A stretch of 64,000 bases of DNA from Blastococcus litoris. GTDB taxonomy: Bacteria; Actinomycetota; Actinomycetes; Mycobacteriales; Geodermatophilaceae. Below, piece after piece: positions 59,158 through 64,000 of this stretch (positions within the stretch are counted from its first letter, which is position 1; every line of letters begins with the position of its first letter). Location: contig NZ_QCZF01000015.1 in NCBI RefSeq assembly GCF_003075095.1, positions 1 through 64,000 of the forward strand. Direction: 5' to 3'. The position numbers and the translations under genes were made by a program. The notes under the pieces are model-generated. The model did no database searches, was not told where the DNA came from, and saw only the letters and a list, made by a program, of their open reading frames with translations.

Positions 59158-60213
59158 TCAGGACCCGGCGAGCCAGGAGAGCAGGCGGCCGCGCGACCAG
59201 CAGCGGCCGAGCACCTCGATCCGCGGCGCCGGCCCGCCGAGCAGCGCCAGCCCGACGATGCTGTGCCCCGAGGCGGGGCGGTCACCGAGCGTCGGCACCG
59301 ACGGCGCCACGCCGACACCCTCGGCCGACACCCACGCCACCGGTCGCTCCGCCGCCACCTCCTCGAGCCGGCGCAGGAAGCGCTGTCGTCCCTCCCGCGG
59401 GAGGGCCGACAGCGCCCACGTCGTGGTGACGACGGGGAGTGCGCCGGCAGGGACGCGGGCGACGGCCTCGGGAAGGACGTCGTCGACCTCGCCACGCACG
59501 ATCACCGGAGGGGCCGACGCGGCCAGGGCGAGCTCGGCCGCCAGTCGCGCGGCCCGCTCCGCGTGGTCGGGTGGCACGCAGGCGCGCAGCCACCGGACGT
59601 CGTCCGGGTCGGTCACGTCCACCGGATGGGGACCGACGGCGATCCGGGCGACCAGGTGCGGCAGCGGCCCGGTGGGGACCGGGCGATCCCCGACCACCGT
59701 CGCCGCGATCTGCACGGCCGACGACGGGTCACCCACCGCCGGTCCGTCGCCGTACCTGATGGCGACCCGGTCGAGCTGCAGGTTCAGCCCGGGCGCCCCG
59801 CCGACGTCGACCAGCCCGACCGACGCGGCGCCCAGCCGGCGCGCGGCCTCGGCGACCGCCGGGTGGAGGACGGCGCAGCGCGCGGTGTCGACGGTCTGCG
59901 GCAGCCGCCGCGCGACGAGGGCCGCGACCGCACCCGCCATCCCCACCAGCGCGTCGACCCCGGCGCGGGCAGCGGCGTCGCCGTCCCCCTCCGCGAGGGC
60001 CGCGGCGAGCGCGGGTGCCGTCCCCCCGAGGGCGAGGTCGTGCAGCGCAGCGAGCACGACCGCCGGCTGCCGCCGACGCGCCGGCAGCGCACCGACCGCC
60101 CGCATCGCCGCCTCGGACCCGCTCAGGGCCGCCGCGACGCGGCCGGACAGCGGCGACCCACCGTCGGCCTGCTGCTCGGCGAAGCGGCGGTACGCCTCGG
60201 CCAGGGTTCGCAC
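59158..60213 (-). CDS. DUF2332-family protein
   Basis: A 351-residue protein. The N-terminus L-A-E-A-Y-R-R-F-A-E-Q-Q, the segment P-A-V-V-L-A-A-L-H-D-L-A-L-G-G, and the glycine-rich L-V-D-V-G-G-A-P-G-L-N-L are DUF2332 features. The last of these resembles the SAM-binding loop of class I methyltransferases, but an enzymatic role is not established. The GTG at 60213 gives the expected N-terminus. It is divergent from the small membrane protein gene. Confidence 0.87.
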   Translation of the reverse strand: MRTLAEAYRRFAEQQADGGSPLSGRVAAALSGSEAAMRAVGALPARRRQPAVVLAALHDLALGGTAPALAAALAEGDGDAAARAGVDALVGMAGAVAALVARRLPQTVDTARCAVLHPAVAEAARRLGAASVGLVDVGGAPGLNLQLDRVAIRYGDGPAVGDPSSAVQIAATVVGDRPVPTGPLPHLVARIAVGPHPVDVTDPDDVRWLRACVPPDHAERAARLAAELALAASAPPVIVRGEVDDVLPEAVARVPAGALPVVTTTWALSALPREGRQRFLRRLEEVAAERPVAWVSAEGVGVAPSVPTLGDRPASGHSIVGLALLGGPAPRIEVLGRCWSRGRLLSWLAGS

Positions 60214-60261
60214 GCCCGAGTATCGCGTCTGGTCCGGCGCTGCCCGGGTACCGCCCGGGGC

Positions 60262-60456
60262 ATGGATGCGAAGAGAGTGGGAGAGGCCGGTCTGCAGGGC
60301 TGGCGGGCGAAGGTCGCCGAAGCGGTGGCGACCCCGGTGGCCCGGCGGTCGGGGCTCGCCGACGACCAGGTGCGCGCGGCGATCGGGGCGCTGTTCCTGG
60401 CGCTGTCGGTCGTCTACGTCGTCAACGCGGTCAGGCAGCTGGCCGGCGGCCGCTGA
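60262..60456 (+). CDS. small single-pass membrane protein of unknown function
   Basis: A 64-residue protein with an amphipathic, basic N-terminal half (residues 1-38) and one hydrophobic helix (about 39-56, A-A-I-G-A-L-F-L-A-L-S-V-V-Y-V-V-N-A-V) near the C-terminus. I do not recognise a family, but the ATG, the helix design and the codon use look genuine. It lies alone between the divergent DUF2332 gene and the Liv-type transporter operon. The 140 bp after it hold no feature I could name apart from the ribosome site of the next gene. Confidence 0.6.
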   Translation: MDAKRVGEAGLQGWRAKVAEAVATPVARRSGLADDQVRAAIGALFLALSVVYVVNAVRQLAGGR

Positions 60457-60596
60457 GCCGGGCCCGACCGTCCCCCAGGAGGCGCCCGACGGCGCGCGTT
60501 TCGTGCAGCGAGGACAGCCCGAACGTGCAGGAAGCGTCCGTGTGCCCGGCCGCACACTCGGGTGGCCCGTGACCGGTCCTACCCGCAGGAGACGTC

Positions 60597-61895
60597 GTGC
60601 ACCGTCGCACCTCCCCCTGGGGGCCCCTCCGGGGCCTCGCCCTCGCGTCAGCCGGCGTGCTCGCCCTCACCTCCTGCGGCGGGAGCCTCGGCGACGAGGA
60701 CGACGGTGGTGGTGACGGCGGCGAGACCCTGGTCATCGGGTACGTGACCCCGCAGACCGGAGCGCTGGCGCCGTTCGGCGAGGCCGACGCGTTCGTCGTC
60801 GACCAGATGACCGACTACTTCGCGGAGAACCCCGTGGAGCTCGGCGGCACCAGCTACGACGTGGAGATCGTCGTCAAGGACACGCAGTCGGACTCCCGGC
60901 GGGCCGGTGAGGTGGCCGGCGAGCTGATCAACGACGACGGCGCCGACCTCATCCTCGCCGCGTCGACCCCGGACACCGTCAACCCGGTCGCCGACCAGTG
61001 CGAGGCCAACGGCGTCCCGTGCATCACCACCGTGGCGCCGTGGCAGCCCTTCTTCTTCGGCCGCGGCGGCACCGAGGACGAGGCCTTCGACTGGACCTAC
61101 CACTTCTTCTGGGGGCTCGAGGACGTCGAGGCCGTCTACCAGGACATGTGGGGCCAGGTCACCACGAACCAGCAGGTCGGTGCCCTGTGGCCCAACGACC
61201 CGGACGGGAACGCCTGGAGCGGCGACTTCCCGACGGCGGTCGAGCCGAACGGGTACACCATCACCGACCCGGGGCTGTACGAGAACGGCACCCAGGACTT
61301 CTCCGCCCAGATCGCGGCCTTCCAGGGCGCCGGCGCGCAGATCCTCGCCGGAGTCCCCATCCCGCCGGACTTCGCCACCTTCTGGCAGCAGGCCCAGCAG
61401 CAGGGCTTCCGGCCCGTGATCGCCACCGTCGCCAAGGCCATCCTCTTCCCGTCCGCGGTGGAGGCGATCGGCCCGTCCGCCGACGGCCTGAGCACCGAGG
61501 TGTGGTGGAGCCCCCAGCACCCCTTCACCAGCTCGCTCACCGACCAGAGCGCCCAGGAGCTGGCCGACGCGTTCGAGGAGGAGACGGGGCAGCAGTGGAC
61601 GCAGCCGATCGGTTTCGTGCACGCCCTCTTCGAGGTGGCCGTGGCGGCCCTCGACGAGGCGGGCAGCACCGACCCGCAGGCGGTCGCCGACGCGCTCGCC
61701 GGGCTGCAGGTCTCCACGATCGTCGGTGATCTCGACTGGACGTCCGGCCCGGTGCCGAACGTCGCCAAGACCCCGCTCGTGGGCGGGCAGTGGCGGGCGA
61801 CCGAGGGCGGGGACCACCCCTTCGACCTGGTGATCGTCAGCAACAGCGAGGCCCCCGACATCCCGGCCGCCGGCACGGTGGAGCCGCTGGGCTGA
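60597..61895 (+). CDS. ABC transporter substrate-binding lipoprotein (branched-chain amino acid/amide type)
   Basis: A 432-residue periplasmic-binding-protein-like receptor with a lipoprotein signal (lipobox A-L-T-S-C, Cys27), an acidic linker and a type I binding fold (Peripla_BP_6). Segments include I-G-Y-V-T-P-Q-T-G-A-L-A-P-F-G and I-V-V-K-D-T-Q-S-D-S-R-R-A. Members bind branched-chain amino acids, amides, urea or aromatic acids, and the ligand cannot be told here. GCAGGAGA precedes the GTG. It is the first gene of an operon with two ATPases and a permease, each overlapping the next. Confidence 0.92.
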   Translation: MHRRTSPWGPLRGLALASAGVLALTSCGGSLGDEDDGGGDGGETLVIGYVTPQTGALAPFGEADAFVVDQMTDYFAENPVELGGTSYDVEIVVKDTQSDSRRAGEVAGELINDDGADLILAASTPDTVNPVADQCEANGVPCITTVAPWQPFFFGRGGTEDEAFDWTYHFFWGLEDVEAVYQDMWGQVTTNQQVGALWPNDPDGNAWSGDFPTAVEPNGYTITDPGLYENGTQDFSAQIAAFQGAGAQILAGVPIPPDFATFWQQAQQQGFRPVIATVAKAILFPSAVEAIGPSADGLSTEVWWSPQHPFTSSLTDQSAQELADAFEEETGQQWTQPIGFVHALFEVAVAALDEAGSTDPQAVADALAGLQVSTIVGDLDWTSGPVPNVAKTPLVGGQWRATEGGDHPFDLVIVSNSEAPDIPAAGTVEPLG

Positions 61896-62650
61896 TGACC
61901 GCACCCCTGCTCGAGGTCGCCGGGGTCGGCAAGCGGTTCGGCCGTCTGTCGGTCCTGGACGACGTCTCCTTCTCCATCGCTCCGGGCGAGGCCTTCGGCA
62001 TCGTCGGCCCGAACGGCGCAGGCAAGTCGACGCTGCTCAACGTGGTCAACGGCGTGCTCCGCCCGGACGCGGGCTCGGTGCGGTTCGACGGCGCGGACGT
62101 CACCCGGGCCGGCGCGGCGGCCCGCTGCCGCGCCGGCATCGGCCGCAGCTACCAGATCCCGCGGCCGTTCGGCGGGATGACGGTCTTCGAGAACGCGCTC
62201 GTCGCGGCCTCGTTCGGCGGTGGCCACACCGGGCGAGCCGCCGCCGAGTGCGCCTACCGGGCCCTCGAGACCGCCGGCCTGGCCGCGTCCGCCGACACCC
62301 CCGCGGGCTCCCTGCGGCTGCTGGACCGCAAGCGCCTGGAGCTCGCGCGGGCCCTGGCCACCGAGCCGCGGCTGGTGCTGCTCGACGAGATCGCCGGAGG
62401 GCTCAGCGAGGCGGAGCTGCCCGCACTCGTGGAGACCGTCCGGGGGCTGGGGGCCGCGGGTGTCGCAGTGGTCTGGATCGAGCACGTCGTGCACGCACTC
62501 GTCGCCGTCGTCACCCGGCTGATGTGCCTGACCTACGGGCGGGTGCTGGCGGTCGGCGATCCGCACGAGGTGCTCGCCGACCCCCAGGTGATCGAGGTCT
62601 ACCTGGGCTCGACGATCGCCGGCGACGACCCCGTGGTGGAGGACGTGTGA
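61895..62650 (+). CDS. livG: branched-chain amino acid-type ABC transporter ATP-binding protein LivG
   Basis: A 251-residue ATPase with Walker A G-P-N-G-A-G-K-S-T and Walker B L-V-L-L-D-E-I-A-G-G. The LivG-specific R-S-Y-Q-I-P-R-P-F-G-G-M-T-V-F-E-N region and the C-terminal V-I-E-V-Y-L-G end are also present. The usual LSGGQ signature is degenerate (A-G-S-L-R-L-L-D-R-K-R-L-E), yet the rest of the motif set is intact. The ATG shares its A with the stop of the receptor gene. Confidence 0.92.
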   Translation: MTAPLLEVAGVGKRFGRLSVLDDVSFSIAPGEAFGIVGPNGAGKSTLLNVVNGVLRPDAGSVRFDGADVTRAGAAARCRAGIGRSYQIPRPFGGMTVFENALVAASFGGGHTGRAAAECAYRALETAGLAASADTPAGSLRLLDRKRLELARALATEPRLVLLDEIAGGLSEAELPALVETVRGLGAAGVAVVWIEHVVHALVAVVTRLMCLTYGRVLAVGDPHEVLADPQVIEVYLGSTIAGDDPVVEDV

Positions 62651-63363
62651 GCGGCGCACCGCTCCTGGAGGTGGAGGACGCCGTCGTCGCCTACGGCGAC
62701 GTGCCCGCCCTGCGCGGCCTCACCGTCCGGGTCGACGAGGGCGAGACGCTGGCGGTCATCGGCGCCAACGGGGCCGGCAAGTCCACGCTGCTCAAGACCG
62801 TGGCCGGCCTGCTCCGGCCGGTGTCCGGCGACGTCCGGCTGGACGGCGCCTCGCTGGCCGCGGTGCCGGCGCACGTGCGCGTCGCCCGGGGCATCGCGAT
62901 GTCCCCGGAGGGCAGGCGGCTGTTCCCGAGCCTGACGGTCGAGGAGAACCTGAAGGTCGGGGCGCACGCCCGCCGGACGGGGCCCTGGGACCTCGCCGCG
63001 GTCTTCGCGCTGTTCCCCCTGGTGGAGGAGCGCCGTGCGCGGCCGGCCGCCAACCTCTCCGGCGGAGAGCAGCAGGCGGTCGCCATCGGCCGGGCACTCA
63101 TGGCCAACCCCCGGCTCCTGCTGCTCGACGAGGTGTCCCTCGGCCTGGCACCGGTCGTGGTCGCGCAGCTGTACGCGGCCCTGCCCCGGATCACCGAGCA
63201 GGGCACGACCGTCCTCGTCGTCGAGCAGGACGTGCACCAGGCGCTCGCCGTCGCCGACCGCGTGCAGTGCCTGCTCGAGGGCCGCACCGCCCTCGAGGCG
63301 GCGGCGGACGAGGTCGACCGCGGCCGCCTGACGGCGGCCTACTTCGGGGTGGGGGAGCGATGA
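62647..63363 (+). CDS. livF: branched-chain amino acid-type ABC transporter ATP-binding protein LivF
   Basis: A 238-residue second ATPase with Walker A G-A-N-G-A-G-K-S-T, M-S-P-E-G-R-R-L-F-P-S-L-T-V-E-E-N-L (LivF hallmark), signature L-S-G-G-E-Q-Q-A and Walker B L-L-L-L-D-E-V-S-L-G-L-A-P. The GTG overlaps the livG stop by 4 bp, and its own stop overlaps livH by 4 bp. Confidence 0.95.
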   Translation: MSGAPLLEVEDAVVAYGDVPALRGLTVRVDEGETLAVIGANGAGKSTLLKTVAGLLRPVSGDVRLDGASLAAVPAHVRVARGIAMSPEGRRLFPSLTVEENLKVGAHARRTGPWDLAAVFALFPLVEERRARPAANLSGGEQQAVAIGRALMANPRLLLLDEVSLGLAPVVVAQLYAALPRITEQGTTVLVVEQDVHQALAVADRVQCLLEGRTALEAAADEVDRGRLTAAYFGVGER

Positions 63364-64000
63364 GCTGGCTGAACGCCGTCGTGCAGGGGGTGCTGCTCGG
63401 CGGGCTGTACGCGCTGGTCGCGGCGGGGCTGTCCCTCGTCTTCGGCGTCATGCGCATCGTCAACCTGGCGCACGGCGTGCTCGCGGTCGGCGCGGCCTAC
63501 CTCTCCCTGCTGGTCACCGAGCAGCTGGGCTGGCACCCCTTCCTCACCCTCCTGCTCGTCGTGCCGGTGATGGCGCTGGTCGGCTACGCGCTGCAGCGGG
63601 GGCTGCTCGACCGGGCCCTGCAGGGCGGTGAGCTCGCCCCGCTGCTGGTGACCTTCGGCCTCGCCGTCGTGCTGCAGAACCTGCTCCTGGAGCAGTTCTC
63701 CGCCGACTCCCAGCGGCTGCCCGTGGGGGAGCTCGCCACCGCCAGCATCCGGATCACCGACGGGCTCTCGATCGGCTGGTTCCCCCTCCTCGCCGCGCTG
63801 GTGGGTGTCCTCGTCATCGCCGGCCTGGGGCAGTTCCTCGCCCGGACGCGCACCGGACGGGCGATGCGGGCCACCAGCGACGACCAGGAGGCGGCCCGCC
63901 TGATGGGCATCGACAACCGCCGCCTCTACGCCGTCGCCACGGCCATCGCGCTGGGGACGGTGGCGATCGCCGGCGTCTTCCTCGGCGCACGGACCACGTT
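63360..64000 (+). CDS. livH: branched-chain amino acid-type ABC transporter permease LivH (3' end beyond window)
   Basis: The first 213 residues of a LivH-type inner-membrane permease, cut by the right edge. The N-terminus V-V-Q-G-V-L-L-G-G-L-Y-A-L-V-A-A-G-L-S-L-V-F-G and N-L-A-H-G are LivH signatures. Several helices follow, and the EAA-like loop A-M-R-A-T-S-D-D-Q-E-A-A-R-L-M-G-I-D is present near residue 180. The ATG overlaps the livF stop as ATGA. A livM gene probably follows outside the window. Confidence 0.93.
   Translation, partial: MSWLNAVVQGVLLGGLYALVAAGLSLVFGVMRIVNLAHGVLAVGAAYLSLLVTEQLGWHPFLTLLLVVPVMALVGYALQRGLLDRALQGGELAPLLVTFGLAVVLQNLLLEQFSADSQRLPVGELATASIRITDGLSIGWFPLLAALVGVLVIAGLGQFLARTRTGRAMRATSDDQEAARLMGIDNRRLYAVATAIALGTVAIAGVFLGARTT

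Overview
The window is a stretch of high-GC chromosome with frequent GTG starts, many 4-bp ATGA/GTGA gene overlaps, GGAGG-type ribosome binding sites, a mycobacterial-type SOS box and a 13E12-like DUF222/HNH gene. This points to a soil or rock actinobacterium, most likely of the Geodermatophilaceae (Blastococcus, Geodermatophilus or Modestobacter); the family assignment is inference. Coding is dense: no gene-free stretch exceeds 300 bases, and the longest are 27261-27475, 11747-11913, 31133-31291, 6476-6627 and 60457-60596. I saw no rRNA, tRNA, CRISPR array, insertion sequence or prophage.

Left part (1-20.6 kb). A P-type ATPase enters from the left edge. It is followed by a lactate-utilisation operon (lutA-lutB-lutC) that sits downstream of a LacI-family regulator, and by a divergent L-rhamnose operon (rhaI, the aldolase/dehydrogenase fusion rhaEW, rhaB). 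Two LacI-type palindromes and a good promoter lie between them. Together the two operons make a route from rhamnose through L-lactaldehyde and L-lactate to pyruvate plus DHAP. Next come a copper-storage-like four-helix protein, a CPA-type antiporter, DUF421 and DUF2254 membrane proteins and an alditol oxidase. A homogentisate (tyrosine) operon hpd-hmgA-fahA follows, with a divergent Lrp/AsnC regulator.

Middle (20.6-29.8 kb). Mixed housekeeping and accessory genes: a four-gene translationally coupled operon (acetyltransferase, TetR, MFS, YciI), a flavodoxin-like protein, a DUF1330-like protein, a conserved hypothetical, a patatin-like lipase, malate:quinone oxidoreductase, a YchJ-like protein, an alpha-amylase-family protein and a Mug-type DNA glycosylase.

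Core of interest (29.8-43.8 kb). A ROK regulator precedes a probable 12.5-kb operon: a family-5 binding-protein ABC importer (with a permease-ATPase fusion), a Gfo/Idh/MocA oxidoreductase, a pyranose-oxidase/C-glycoside-3-oxidase-like GMC flavoprotein, a single-chain fusion of the small beta and TIM-barrel alpha subunits of C-glycoside deglycosidase, and a GH106 alpha-L-rhamnosidase. I read this as import and dismantling of rhamnosylated plant C-glycosides. Rhamnose released by GH106 could feed the rhamnose operon 25 kb upstream.

Right part (43.8-64 kb). A flavin monooxygenase, a DHA2-type MFS exporter and a probably SOS-controlled DUF222/HNH gene come first. Then an aromatic ring-cleavage region holds two class A flavin hydroxylases, a type I extradiol dioxygenase, an FAH-family hydrolase, an SDR, a 2,6-dihydroxypseudooxynicotine-hydrolase-like C-C hydrolase and a cyclase-family protein, with TetR and LysR regulators and an MFS importer. 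A DUF2332 protein and a small membrane protein follow, and the window ends inside a branched-chain-amino-acid-type (Liv) ABC transporter operon that runs off the right edge.
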